This document shows positions 44,260-52,436 of a stretch of 64,000 nt of DNA, one piece after another. Each line of letters opens with the position of its first letter. Position 1 is the first letter of the stretch. Under the pieces are notes generated by a model. That model saw only the letters and a list, made by a program, of their open reading frames with translations, was not told the origin of the DNA and did not search any database. The stretch comes from CAG-632 sp963626805 (GTDB taxonomy: Bacteria > Bacillota > Clostridia > Lachnospirales > Lachnospiraceae), in NCBI GenBank assembly GCA_963626805.1, contig CAVFXS010000009.1, forward strand, positions 1 to 64,000, given 5' to 3'. The position numbers and the translations under genes were made by a program.

Positions 44260-45366
44260 ATGGAACGAATCTATATAGGCGGTCAGGCTGTGATCGAGGG
44301 CGTTATGATGAAGAATAAGGATCAGTATGCCATTGCAGTACGGAAGCCGGACCAGACGATTGAGACCAAGGTTGAGACATATGAATCTATCGGGGAGCGG
44401 ATCCCGTTTTTTCGGATTCCGATCGTCCGTGGAGTTGCTAATTTTATAGAGTCACTTGTGATCGGTATGAAAACACTGACCTATTCGGCATCCTTTTATG
44501 AAGAGGATGAGGAAGCGAAAGAGGACAGTCAGGCAGAAAAAAATTCGACAATTTATGAATATAAAAATCCGAATGAGGGGATACAGGAGAATAATCAGGT
44601 GGAAAAAATGGCCAAGAAAGGCGGAGAAGGCATCTTAATGTTTTTCTCGGTTATGATTTCCGTGATTCTTGCAATCGGATTGTTTATTTTGCTTCCGGCA
44701 TGGATTTCCGAATATATCCGGCGTGGAATTGATAATAATGTAGTTGTAGCATTGTTAGAGGGTGTGATCCGTCTTGCAATCTTTCTTCTGTATGTATTTG
44801 CCATATCGCAGATGAAGGATATTAAGCGGGTCTTTATGTATCACGGCGCTGAGCATAAGACCATTAACTGTCTGGAGGCGGGAGTTCCGTTGACACCGGA
44901 GAATGTTATGAAGTTCAGCCGGTTTCATAAGCGTTGCGGAACCAGCTTTCTGTTTCTGGTTATGATCATCAGTATTTTATTCTTTATGGTGATCAATGTG
45001 GACAGTGCAGTCCTGCGGATCGTATTAAGACTGCTTCTGGTTCCTGTCATTGCCGGTGTTTCCTATGAGGTACTTCGACTGGCAGGTAAGAATGACAGCC
45101 TGATCATTAAGATCATCAGTGCACCTGGATTATGGGTTCAGAGAATGACGACCAGAGAGCCGGAGCTTGATATGCTGGAGGTATCAATTGCTTCTGTGGA
45201 AGGCGTACTGGACTGGAGAGCATATCAGGAGGCATTGCGTCAGGACGAGGCAGAGAAAGCACAGGAAAAGGCAGAAAAGAAACACAAATCATCTGAGAAG
45301 CATGCATCGTCTGAGGAAGAAGCAGAGGAAGCGGCAGCAGAGAATGAATCGGGTGGCATTTTATGA
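44260..45366 (+). CDS. yqhQ: DUF1385 family membrane protein (YqhQ-like)
   Basis: A 368-aa membrane protein of the DUF1385/YqhQ family. The family N-terminus IGGQAVIEGVMMKNKDQYAIAVRKPD is clear, as is MYHGAEHKTINCLEAG with its conserved histidines; several transmembrane segments lie between residues ~125 and ~275. The C-terminal ~40 residues are charged (EKAQEKAEKKHKS, then acidic). Start at 44260 follows GGAGG; a GTG at 44248 overlaps it. The stop overlaps the prmC start as ATGA. Biochemical role is not established; its constant place beside prmC and prfA is typical of Firmicutes. Confidence 0.9.
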   Translation: MERIYIGGQAVIEGVMMKNKDQYAIAVRKPDQTIETKVETYESIGERIPFFRIPIVRGVANFIESLVIGMKTLTYSASFYEEDEEAKEDSQAEKNSTIYEYKNPNEGIQENNQVEKMAKKGGEGILMFFSVMISVILAIGLFILLPAWISEYIRRGIDNNVVVALLEGVIRLAIFLLYVFAISQMKDIKRVFMYHGAEHKTINCLEAGVPLTPENVMKFSRFHKRCGTSFLFLVMIISILFFMVINVDSAVLRIVLRLLLVPVIAGVSYEVLRLAGKNDSLIIKIISAPGLWVQRMTTREPELDMLEVSIASVEGVLDWRAYQEALRQDEAEKAQEKAEKKHKSSEKHASSEEEAEEAAAENESGGIL

Positions 45367-46220
45367 AAATTCAGGAGGCACTGCAGAAAAGCAGTCTGGA
45401 ATTGAAGCGTTTCGGAATCGAGAATCCGGGTCTGGATGCCAGATATCTGCTGGAATGGATCTTAGAGTGTGATCATTCTTATGTATTATTGCATCCGGAA
45501 CAGGAACTGTCAGCCGGTCAGGAGCACCGATATAACGAGGTAATTGAAAAGCGGGCACAGCATTTCCCGGTACAGTATATTATCGGAGAACAGGAATTTA
45601 TGGGATATACCTTCCACGTGGATGAGAATGTTCTGATCCCGAGGCAGGATACCGAGATTCTGGTAGAGGAAGCACTGAAACGAATGGATGAAGGACTTTC
45701 CGAGGAAGGACAGAAAATCACGGTTCTGGATCTGTGCTGCGGCAGCGGTTGTATCGGAATCAGTGTGAAGAAGCAGCGGCCGGATGCGGAAGTGACATTA
45801 ACGGATCTATCGGAAGCCGCACTTCGGATTGCAGAGAAAAATGCGGATGCTCTTCAGGCAGATGTGAAGCTCTGTCAGGGAGATCTGTTTGAGGGTGTAC
45901 AGGGAAAGAAATATCGGCTTCTCCTGTCCAATCCGCCTTATATACCAAGCCGAGTAGTGGATACCCTGATGCCGGAGGTACGGGAACATGAGCCGAGACT
46001 GGCTCTGGACGGAGCCGAGGACGGTCTGGTATTTTACAGAAGGATTGCGCAGGAAGCACCACAGTTTTTAGAGGATGAGGGCTATGTATTATTTGAAATT
46101 GGATTTGATCAAGCAGAAGACGTCCGGAAGATACTTGTAGATGCCGGATTTGAACAGATTCAGGTAAGGCAGGATTATGCCGGACTGGATCGGGTTGTAA
46201 TTGGCAGAAAAGTAAGATAA
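45363..46220 (+). CDS. prmC: Release factor glutamine N5-methyltransferase
   Basis: Methylates the glutamine of the GGQ motif of release factors, here probably that of PrfA encoded next door. Product 285 aa. The N-terminal helical domain recognises the release factor; the SAM-binding motif is VLDLCCGSGCIGIS and the catalytic motif is SNPPYIP near residue 190. The preceding segment NVLIPRQDTEILVEEAL is diagnostic of PrmC. Overlaps yqhQ by 4 bp and precedes prfA by 27 bp. Confidence 0.96.
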   Translation: MKIQEALQKSSLELKRFGIENPGLDARYLLEWILECDHSYVLLHPEQELSAGQEHRYNEVIEKRAQHFPVQYIIGEQEFMGYTFHVDENVLIPRQDTEILVEEALKRMDEGLSEEGQKITVLDLCCGSGCIGISVKKQRPDAEVTLTDLSEAALRIAEKNADALQADVKLCQGDLFEGVQGKKYRLLLSNPPYIPSRVVDTLMPEVREHEPRLALDGAEDGLVFYRRIAQEAPQFLEDEGYVLFEIGFDQAEDVRKILVDAGFEQIQVRQDYAGLDRVVIGRKVR

Positions 46221-46247
46221 AGCAGAACAATAAGCAGGAGGTTTATT

Positions 46248-47321
46248 ATGTTTGACCATTTGGAAGATATATTAGTACGTTATGAGGAGATTCAGGAGGA
46301 ATTAAATTCCCCGGAAATAGCAAACAATCAGGATCGGTATCGGAAGCTGATGAAGGAGTACAGCAATCTGACACCATTAGTAGAGAAGTATAAGGAATAT
46401 AAGGATGCAAAGCAGACGATCGAAGACAGTCTGGCTATGATGAATGAGCCGGATGAGGAAATGCGGGAGTTGGCAAAGGAAGAGCTGGCATCCGCCAAGG
46501 AGACCGTTGCAAAATGCGAGCAGGATTTAAAGATTCTCCTGCTTCCGAAGGATCCGAATGATGATAAGAATGTAATCGTAGAGATCCGTGCCGGTGCCGG
46601 CGGTGATGAGGCAGCATTGTTTGCAGCAGAGATTTACCGGATGTATGTGCATTATGCCGAGAGTAAGCGCTGGAAGGTAGAGCTTATGGAATGCGAGGAA
46701 ATCGGAATCGGCGGTATGAAGAGCGTAACATTTATGATTACCGGTGATGGTGCATATTCCTTCATGAAATATGAGTCCGGTGTACACCGTGTACAGCGTG
46801 TACCGGAGACAGAGTCCGGCGGAAGAATCCATACGTCCACGATCACGGTAGCAGTTATGCCGGAGGCAGAGGATGTCGATGTAGAGATCAACGAGAAGGA
46901 TATCCGAATTGACGTTATGCGTGCATCCGGAAACGGTGGACAGTGTGTCAATACGACGGACTCTGCAGTACGTCTGACCCATTATCCGACCGGTATTGTG
47001 ATTTACAGTCAGACCGAGAAATCACAGCTGCAGAATAAGGAAAAGGCATTTGCATTACTCCGTGCGAAATTATATGATCTGGAGCAGCAGAAGCAGCATG
47101 ATGCAGAGGCAGAGGCCAGAAGAAGTCAGATCGGAACCGGAGATCGTTCGGAAAAGATCCGAACTTATAATTTTCCACAGGGACGTGTGACAGATCATCG
47201 GATTAATCTGACGCTTTATAAATTGGATAAAATTATGAACGGAGATATCCAGGAGATTATTGATGCGTGCATTGCAGCTGACCAGGCAGCCAAGTTAAGC
47301 CGCATGAACGAAATGGAATAG
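46248..47321 (+). CDS. prfA: Peptide chain release factor 1
   Basis: Recognises UAA and UAG stop codons. Product 357 aa. The peptide-anticodon PxT motif is in RVPETESGGRIHTST, a PET version rather than the commoner PAT, and the catalytic GGQ is in ASGNGGQCVNTTDSAVR near residue 230. AGGAGG precedes the ATG. Third gene of yqhQ-prmC-prfA. The hypothetical PrmC target is the glutamine of GGQ. Confidence 0.97.
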   Translation: MFDHLEDILVRYEEIQEELNSPEIANNQDRYRKLMKEYSNLTPLVEKYKEYKDAKQTIEDSLAMMNEPDEEMRELAKEELASAKETVAKCEQDLKILLLPKDPNDDKNVIVEIRAGAGGDEAALFAAEIYRMYVHYAESKRWKVELMECEEIGIGGMKSVTFMITGDGAYSFMKYESGVHRVQRVPETESGGRIHTSTITVAVMPEAEDVDVEINEKDIRIDVMRASGNGGQCVNTTDSAVRLTHYPTGIVIYSQTEKSQLQNKEKAFALLRAKLYDLEQQKQHDAEAEARRSQIGTGDRSEKIRTYNFPQGRVTDHRINLTLYKLDKIMNGDIQEIIDACIAADQAAKLSRMNEME

Positions 47322-47372
47322 TATACTATATGCATGCAGAAGAATATTTTGCTTTTTCAAGCCCGGAAGTCC

Positions 47373-47401
47373 TTGTCCAATGAAATGAAATGTCATATAA
47401 T
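47373..47401 (+). promoter_or_regulatory. Promoter of the ECF transporter S component gene
   Basis: TTGTCC (47373-47378), 17 bp, TATAAT (47396-47401). The leader is only about 30 nt, too short for a riboswitch. Confidence 0.65.
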
Positions 47402-47437
47402 TACCATGATAATTTATAGATGAAAGGTGGAAACAGA

Positions 47438-48019
47438 ATGAATAATCAGGTGACAAAATCATATGGAATTGGAAAATTGTCAGTAAAGAAACAGGTGCTT
47501 ATTGCCATCGGAGCAATTGCAGCCGCTGTGGTACTCCCACAGTTATTTCATGTTGTAGGTATGGTATCCAATATGGGGACTGCATTAGGAGAAACGTTTC
47601 TGCCGATGCATCTGCCGATTCTTCTGGCAGGCTTAATTGCCGGTCCTTATGCAGGAGCAATCGCAGGATTATTAAGCCCACTGGTCAGCTTTGGCTTAAC
47701 TGCAATGCCGGGACCTGCCATGCTGCCATTTATGATGATTGAATTATGCATGTACGGACTGTTTGCCGGACTGTTACAGAATACCAAGATGCCTACAATC
47801 GCAAAGGTATTACTGGCACAGATTGGTGGACGTGCAGTACGTGCCGTTGCAATTTTAGTATCTGTTTATCTGCTGGGGAATGCAGCTATTCATACAGCAG
47901 TGATCTGGAACAGTATTATTGCAGGTATTCCGGGACTGATCTTACAGTGGACCCTGCTTCCGTTACTCGTTTACAGAATTGAACGCGGAGGAAATTATGA
48001 AACAGGCGCACACGAATAA
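47438..48019 (+). CDS. ECF transporter S component
   Basis: Substrate-binding membrane subunit of an energy-coupling-factor vitamin importer. Product 193 aa with about five to six hydrophobic helices; GETFLPMHLPILLAGLIAGPYAGAIAGLLSPLVSF is typical of the ECF_trnsprt family (PF12822) that includes folate, pantothenate and queuosine-precursor S components. The start at 47438 follows AAAGGTGGA. The energising EcfA/EcfT units are not in the window, so it would use a shared module. Substrate is not identifiable. Overlaps the DUF1893 gene by 23 bp. Confidence 0.85.
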   Translation: MNNQVTKSYGIGKLSVKKQVLIAIGAIAAAVVLPQLFHVVGMVSNMGTALGETFLPMHLPILLAGLIAGPYAGAIAGLLSPLVSFGLTAMPGPAMLPFMMIELCMYGLFAGLLQNTKMPTIAKVLLAQIGGRAVRAVAILVSVYLLGNAAIHTAVIWNSIIAGIPGLILQWTLLPLLVYRIERGGNYETGAHE

Positions 48020-48440
48020 TCTGACACAGGCGAAGGAGCTGTTATTGGCCAATGAGACATATACCTGTGTATTGAAAAGGGAGGATGACTGCCGGTTCAG
48101 TCAGGAACATGGGGTGCTTCCGTTAATGAAATGGATAGATGCCGGAAAGCATTTCAAGGGCTATGCGGCAGCAGACCGGATTGTAGGAAGTGCAGCTGCA
48201 TATCTGTATATTCTGCTGGATGTTCAGGAGGTATATGCACAGGTGATGAGCCAGGGAGCCATTGAGATCCTTTCACAGCATGGGATTACAGCTATCCATG
48301 ATGTCACAACGGCTACGATCCGCAATCGTGCAAACACAGGCAGCTGTCCGATGGAGCTGGCAGTGCAGAGCTGCAGGACACCGGAAGAGGCATATGATGC
48401 GATCAGACGGAAGCTGCATGAGCTGCAGAGCTATATATAA
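47997..48440 (+). CDS. DUF1893 domain protein
   Basis: A 147-aa cytosolic protein of the DUF1893 family, which has a cytidine-deaminase-like alpha/beta fold by family knowledge. Visible conserved parts are LLANETYTCVLKRED, GYAAADRIVGSAAAYLYILL and a C-terminal segment with NTGSCPMELAV. The start at 47997 follows GGAGGAAA and lies inside the ECF S-component gene, so the two are translationally coupled. The pairing suggests a role linked to the imported compound, but neither the substrate nor the reaction is known. Confidence 0.8.
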   Translation: MKQAHTNNLTQAKELLLANETYTCVLKREDDCRFSQEHGVLPLMKWIDAGKHFKGYAAADRIVGSAAAYLYILLDVQEVYAQVMSQGAIEILSQHGITAIHDVTTATIRNRANTGSCPMELAVQSCRTPEEAYDAIRRKLHELQSYI

Positions 48441-48496
48441 ATATTATGAGAATACACCATACGTCTAGATAAACCAGACAGAAAGAAGGACAGAGC

Positions 48497-49549
48497 ATGA
48501 ATCAGTGGAGAGAGAACATCCGACAGGTAGAACCATATACACCGGGAGAGCAGCCGAAGGAAACAGGAATTGTGAAATTAAATACGAATGAAAATCCGTA
48601 TCCGCCGTCACCGAAGGTGAATGAGATTCATGAAAATCTGGACGATCTGCGGTTATATCCGGATCCGACAGCCGGTGCACTGGTAGAGGCGATCGCACAG
48701 TATCATAAGGTAGATCCATCCCAGGTATTTGTCGGAGTTGGGTCGGATGATGTACTGGCAATGTCTTTTCTGACATTTTTTAATTCTCAGAAGCCGATTC
48801 TGTTCCCGGATATTACATATTCCTTTTATGATGTGTGGGCCGGCCTTTACCGGATACCATATGAAACACCGGCTCTGACAGAGGATTTCAAGATCCGGAA
48901 AGAAGATTATTACAAAGAAAACGGCGGAGTGATCTTCCCGAATCCGAATGCTCCGACCGGTATTTATGAGGAACTTAACTTTGTAGAGGATATTCTGAAG
49001 CATAATCAGGATGTAGTGGTTATTGTGGATGAAGCATACATTGACTTTGGCGGTGCTACCGCATTGCCATTGTTGGAGAAATATGAGAATTTGCTGGTTG
49101 TCCGTACATTCTCGAAGTCACGGTCTATGGCAGGACTCCGGATCGGATATGCAGTCGGAAATCCGGAATTGATCAGGGCATTAAATGACGTGAAATATTC
49201 ATTTAATTCTTATACGATGAACCGACCGTCGATTCTTCTTGGAACGGCATCACTGGAGGATGAACGATATTTCCGGAAAACAACAGAGAAGATCATGGAG
49301 ACCAGAAGCTGGTTTGAAGAGGAAATGCGGCAATTAGGATTTTTCTTCCCGGATTCCAAGGCAAACTTTATATTTGCATCCCATAAGGAGGTACCGGCTA
49401 AGGAGATTTTCGAGGCAGCGAAGCAGCATAAGATTTATGTCCGGTACTTTGCAAAGCCGAGGATTGATAATTATTTACGTATCACGATTGGCACCAGAGA
49501 AGAAATGCAGAAACTGTTAGACTTTCTGAAAGATTATCTGAAAAAGTAG
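48497..49549 (+). CDS. hisC: Histidinol-phosphate aminotransferase
   Basis: PLP enzyme of histidine synthesis, converting imidazole-acetol phosphate to histidinol phosphate with glutamate. Product 350 aa. KLNTNENPYPPSP, YPDPTAGALVEAIA, GVGSDDVLAMSFLTF, NPNAPTG, VDEAYIDFG and the PLP lysine in TFSKSRSMAGLRIGY (near residue 208) are all HisC motifs. It stands apart from other his genes, as often in Lachnospiraceae, where it may also serve aromatic amino acids. A convergent terminator follows. Confidence 0.95.
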   Translation: MNQWRENIRQVEPYTPGEQPKETGIVKLNTNENPYPPSPKVNEIHENLDDLRLYPDPTAGALVEAIAQYHKVDPSQVFVGVGSDDVLAMSFLTFFNSQKPILFPDITYSFYDVWAGLYRIPYETPALTEDFKIRKEDYYKENGGVIFPNPNAPTGIYEELNFVEDILKHNQDVVVIVDEAYIDFGGATALPLLEKYENLLVVRTFSKSRSMAGLRIGYAVGNPELIRALNDVKYSFNSYTMNRPSILLGTASLEDERYFRKTTEKIMETRSWFEEEMRQLGFFFPDSKANFIFASHKEVPAKEIFEAAKQHKIYVRYFAKPRIDNYLRITIGTREEMQKLLDFLKDYLKK

Positions 49550-49560
49550 CGAAAGAAGAA

Positions 49561-49591
49561 CCCTGTCCGGATGTATCCGGGCAGGGCTTTT
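49561..49591. terminator. Bidirectional terminator, hisC / DUF5688 gene
   Basis: CCCTG-T-CCGGAT faces ATCCGG-G-CAGGG and is followed by CTTTT; on the other strand TTCTTCTTTC follows. It lies between two convergent genes. Confidence 0.85.
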
Positions 49592-49595
49592 AGAA

Positions 49596-50522
49596 TTATT
49601 CGTCCCAATTTCTCTGAATCATAATAATGCGATTACGTCTGGAGTCGAAACGATAAATGGAGTCTGATAGGATATCTGGTAGTCCTACAACTGTTCGATT
49701 GGCATCCCGGACCAGATTTAAGAGTGCCTGTTCCTCCACCTCTTTTGTGGCAGGCATTAAAAGAACTTCATGGATGCTGGAAGGAAGAATATAGAGATCT
49801 TTTTTTATTTTCTTTGCAAAATCAGCTAAAACACCATCATAAATCATACTGGTAGAACCATTAATGCGTGGCTCATTGGAAAGAATAAAAAGCTGTAATT
49901 CATCAGGGGTCTGTTCCAGGAGTTCCTGAATATCGGAATCCTTATCCAGATATTCGGACAACAGCTGCTGGATCGGCTGAATCGTGGCCGGAAAGAGTCT
50001 GCGGGTGTTAATACTTGCGGTCTGATAGAGCTCTTCCAGTGTAATGTTCCATAATTCCATTTCTTTATTAGTAATTAAAGCAGAAGCAATGCCGGAAGAA
50101 TCAGAATGAACCAGCCAGCGGAAAGTAATGGCAAGATCGCAGAAGGGAAGATATGGACAGGATGTTAACAGTTCTTCATTTCGTTCGTAATTTACCAGTC
50201 GGAATATAATCTGGTGCCGGATTGCGTCATAATTATCATAGAGGTTTGTATTGACTTCCAGCTCAGGTATTTCGCTGTTTAAAGTCGCAGCTATTTCACT
50301 TAAGATGGAATGCAGGGGACGTCCTTCTAAATATTCTTCATAGAAGTGATTTAAATAGACAGTGGGAGATAAGGTGTCACCGGCTCTGTGAAGACAGATA
50401 CCGTCAAGCTCTACAGAGTTATTTTTGACCACATGGTTAATAGAAGTATGGTATTCCTCTGGGTGGTCGAATTCATATACACTTTGTTCTTTTACATAGT
50501 TTAGAAATTGATTATACGTCAT
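49596..50522 (-). CDS. DUF5688 family protein
   Basis: A 308-aa acidic cytosolic protein that I place in DUF5688, a family seen chiefly in Lachnospiraceae. Features include the N-terminal MTYNQFLNYVKEQ, GICLHRAGDTLSPTVYLNHFYEEYLEG and a C-terminal LSDSIYRFDSRRNRIIMI. No catalytic motif, membrane segment or signal peptide is visible. The start at 50522 follows AAGGAG; an upstream in-frame start at 50579 would add a spurious hydrophobic tail. The gene is monocistronic and convergent with hisC. Function unknown. Confidence 0.75.
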   Translation of the reverse strand: MTYNQFLNYVKEQSVYEFDHPEEYHTSINHVVKNNSVELDGICLHRAGDTLSPTVYLNHFYEEYLEGRPLHSILSEIAATLNSEIPELEVNTNLYDNYDAIRHQIIFRLVNYERNEELLTSCPYLPFCDLAITFRWLVHSDSSGIASALITNKEMELWNITLEELYQTASINTRRLFPATIQPIQQLLSEYLDKDSDIQELLEQTPDELQLFILSNEPRINGSTSMIYDGVLADFAKKIKKDLYILPSSIHEVLLMPATKEVEEQALLNLVRDANRTVVGLPDILSDSIYRFDSRRNRIIMIQRNWDE

Positions 50523-50691
50523 GAAATGACTCCTTTCGTGAATGAAAAAATAGAAAAAAAGAATGAGTTTAAGATGCAAGCTTACATGAAAATGTCATAA
50601 ATCGTCCCCTTTCACATAGTAATACAGTGTTTCTCTGATGTTAACGCAATGTCCGGATTCGGAAATGGATAACGAAAGTCAGAATCATAGA

Positions 50692-50714
50692 ATTATTAGT
50701 GAATAACTAATAAT
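50692..50714. promoter_or_regulatory. Inverted repeat in the DUF5688-csp intergenic region
   Basis: ATTATTAGT-N5-ACTAATAAT, a perfect 9-bp inverted repeat midway in the 418-bp divergent gap 50523-50940. The rest of the gap is AT-rich; it holds the csp promoter at 50864-50892 and probably a promoter for the DUF5688 gene that I cannot place with confidence. Confidence 0.45.
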
Positions 50715-50863
50715 GTATGGATAGGATACCTCATAAAATGTAAAAATGCAATAAAAAAATGTCGAATATTGTGAGAAAAACAAAAAAATTTTTTGATATA
50801 TTGAAAAGTGATGAATTTACGAAGATTTTACGGGAAATTGAGATGAATATCTGTTGAGACCGC

Positions 50864-50892
50864 TTGACTGAAAAAAAGGAATGTGTTACTCT
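50864..50892 (+). promoter_or_regulatory. Promoter of the cold-shock gene
   Basis: TTGACT (50864-50869), 17 bp, TACTCT (50887-50892). The leader is about 42 nt, short for a cold-shock thermosensor leader. Confidence 0.6.
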
Positions 50893-50940
50893 AAATTCAT
50901 GGTAAGTACTGCCATAAGTTTATTTTTTGGAGGTTTTAAG

Positions 50941-51141
50941 ATGAGTAAAGGTACAGTAAAGTGGTTTAACAGCCAAAAGGGTTACGGATTCATCAGTGAT
51001 GAGTCAGGCAAGGACGTATTCGTACATTATTCAGGACTGAACATGGAAGGTTTCAAGTCTCTGGAAGATGGCGAGGCTGTTGAATTTGATGTTGTTACAG
51101 GAGAGAAGGGCCCTCAGGCAGTTAATGTAACAAGATGTTAA
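50941..51141 (+). CDS. Cold-shock protein, CspA family
   Basis: Single-stranded nucleic-acid chaperone. Product 66 aa: MSKGTVKWFNSQKGYGFIS with RNP1 (KGYGFI) and RNP2 (DVFVHY) motifs of the OB-fold cold-shock domain, ending QAVNVTRC. The ATG at 50941 follows TTGGAGG; the frame is open further upstream but without a ribosome binding site. It has its own promoter and a terminator at 51240-51266. Family members act as RNA antiterminators and growth-phase or cold regulators. Confidence 0.95.
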   Translation: MSKGTVKWFNSQKGYGFISDESGKDVFVHYSGLNMEGFKSLEDGEAVEFDVVTGEKGPQAVNVTRC

Positions 51142-51239
51142 TCAATACGAACTAGCAACGAGTACCTTTTTAGATATAATATATATCAATATTTATTAAT
51201 ATTTGGATTGGCTTATCTTGCAAAATCGCAGTTGATGGA

Positions 51240-51266
51240 GGAGTTCCTTGAAAGGAACTCCTTTTC
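51240..51266 (+). terminator. Terminator of the cold-shock gene
   Basis: GGAGTTCC/GGAACTCC with a TTGAAA loop, followed by TTTTCC, about 100 bp after the csp stop. Confidence 0.85.
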
Positions 51267-51275
51267 CATTCTAGC

Positions 51276-51304
51276 TTGACAAACCATAGTGCATCTCCTA
51301 CAAT
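51276..51304 (+). promoter_or_regulatory. Promoter of the TetR/receiver gene pair
   Basis: Consensus TTGACA (51276-51281), 17 bp, TACAAT (51299-51304). Confidence 0.75.
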
Positions 51305-51365
51305 GACAATAGGGAAGGTTATAATTGAATTATCATTGGAGAAGGTAACAAGGGGAGGACTACTT

Positions 51366-51953
51366 ATGAGTGATAGCTTTATTTCTCGAAAGGACCGGAT
51401 CATTGCGGCGGCGATCGAGATAATAAGTGAATCAGGATTAGCGTCTTTGTCCACAAAGTCTCTGGCGATGAAAGAAAATATGTCAGAAACATTGATTTAT
51501 AAGTATTTTGGAGGTATTAATGAGGTACTTATTGAGGTGGTGGAGTATTTTGCACGATTTGACCGAAGTATTATCCGGACAGTGCAGGGGAAAGATGTCT
51601 CGAATGTAGAGAAGATTCACGAATTTTTTGATACATATGCAATTTACTATGATAATTATATAGAAATTTCAGCAATTGTATTAAACTATGAAGAGCTGCT
51701 TCATAATACAGGAACCAGAGAGATTATCGGGACTTGTATTGATGAGCGTAACCGGTTTTTATTGCAGTTGATTCAGGATGCGATGGCTGACAGAGAGATT
51801 AATGCAACCTTCTCTGCAGAGGAGCTGAAGTGTATACTGATAGGAATATTAAGCAGTCAGTTGTTGGACAGAAGACTGACCATTCATTCTGATACTCTGC
51901 GGACAGAGGTAATGGAAAGTATAGATAAAATTTTGATGCTGGTAAAGGAATAG
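51366..51953 (+). CDS. TetR/AcrR family transcriptional regulator
   Basis: A 195-aa regulator. The N-terminal helix-turn-helix domain (RKDRIIAAAIEIISESGLASLSTKSLAMKENMSETLIYKYFGGINEVLIEVVEYF) is typical; the C-terminal ~140 residues are the helical ligand/dimer domain. The start at 51366 follows GGGGAGG. It is followed by an orphan receiver gene 14 bp after its stop and preceded by no obvious target other than itself. Its ligand is unknown; the next membrane targets are the ABC exporter genes 2 kb downstream, past rarA. Confidence 0.9.
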   Translation: MSDSFISRKDRIIAAAIEIISESGLASLSTKSLAMKENMSETLIYKYFGGINEVLIEVVEYFARFDRSIIRTVQGKDVSNVEKIHEFFDTYAIYYDNYIEISAIVLNYEELLHNTGTREIIGTCIDERNRFLLQLIQDAMADREINATFSAEELKCILIGILSSQLLDRRLTIHSDTLRTEVMESIDKILMLVKE

Positions 51954-51967
51954 GAGGGGCACTCATT

Positions 51968-52360
51968 ATGAAAATATTGGTTGCAGAGGATGATGTTGCA
52001 AATCGTAAATTTTTATCCAAGCTTCTTGCTAAATTTGGTGATGTAACAGTGGCAGGAGATGGCTTCCAGGCGGTTAAGAGCTATATGCAGGCATTGGATG
52101 ATAAGGAACCGTATCAACTGGTTTGTCTGGATGTAATGATGCCGAAGTTAGATGGTTATAAAGCATTGGATGCAATCCGGGGTATTGAAGGAAAATATGC
52201 GCTGATCGCACAGGAGAAGGCTAAGATTATCATGATCAGTGCACTGGACGAAGGCGGATTTGATGAAGAAATGGCAGGAAATCAATATGATTGCTACATG
52301 AGTAAGCCGATTGATATTCTGGAATTTGAGATGAATCTGAAGCGTATGGGAATGATTTAA
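51968..52360 (+). CDS. Stand-alone response-regulator receiver protein
   Basis: A 130-aa CheY-like receiver domain with no output domain. Acidic pocket EDD at residues 7-9, phospho-acceptor Asp in VCLDVMMPKLDGY (near 57), the switch Thr/Ser in IMISALDE and the conserved Lys in MSKPID. RBS AGGAGG lies before the ATG. Cotranscribed with the TetR gene, and ended by a terminator at 52364-52400. No histidine kinase is in the window, so its partner is elsewhere; single-domain receivers often act in phosphorelays or by protein contact. Confidence 0.92.
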   Translation: MKILVAEDDVANRKFLSKLLAKFGDVTVAGDGFQAVKSYMQALDDKEPYQLVCLDVMMPKLDGYKALDAIRGIEGKYALIAQEKAKIIMISALDEGGFDEEMAGNQYDCYMSKPIDILEFEMNLKRMGMI

Positions 52361-52363
52361 GCG

Positions 52364-52400
52364 ACAGAGACTGTTACGTTCGTGACAGTCTCTGTTTTTA
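52364..52400 (+). terminator. Terminator after the receiver gene
   Basis: ACAGAGACTGT-T-AC / GT-G-ACAGTCTCTGT with a GTTC loop, followed by TTTTTAC. Confidence 0.92.
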
Positions 52401-52436
52401 CGAGAATATTAAAATATAAGAATACAGGTGATAGAC

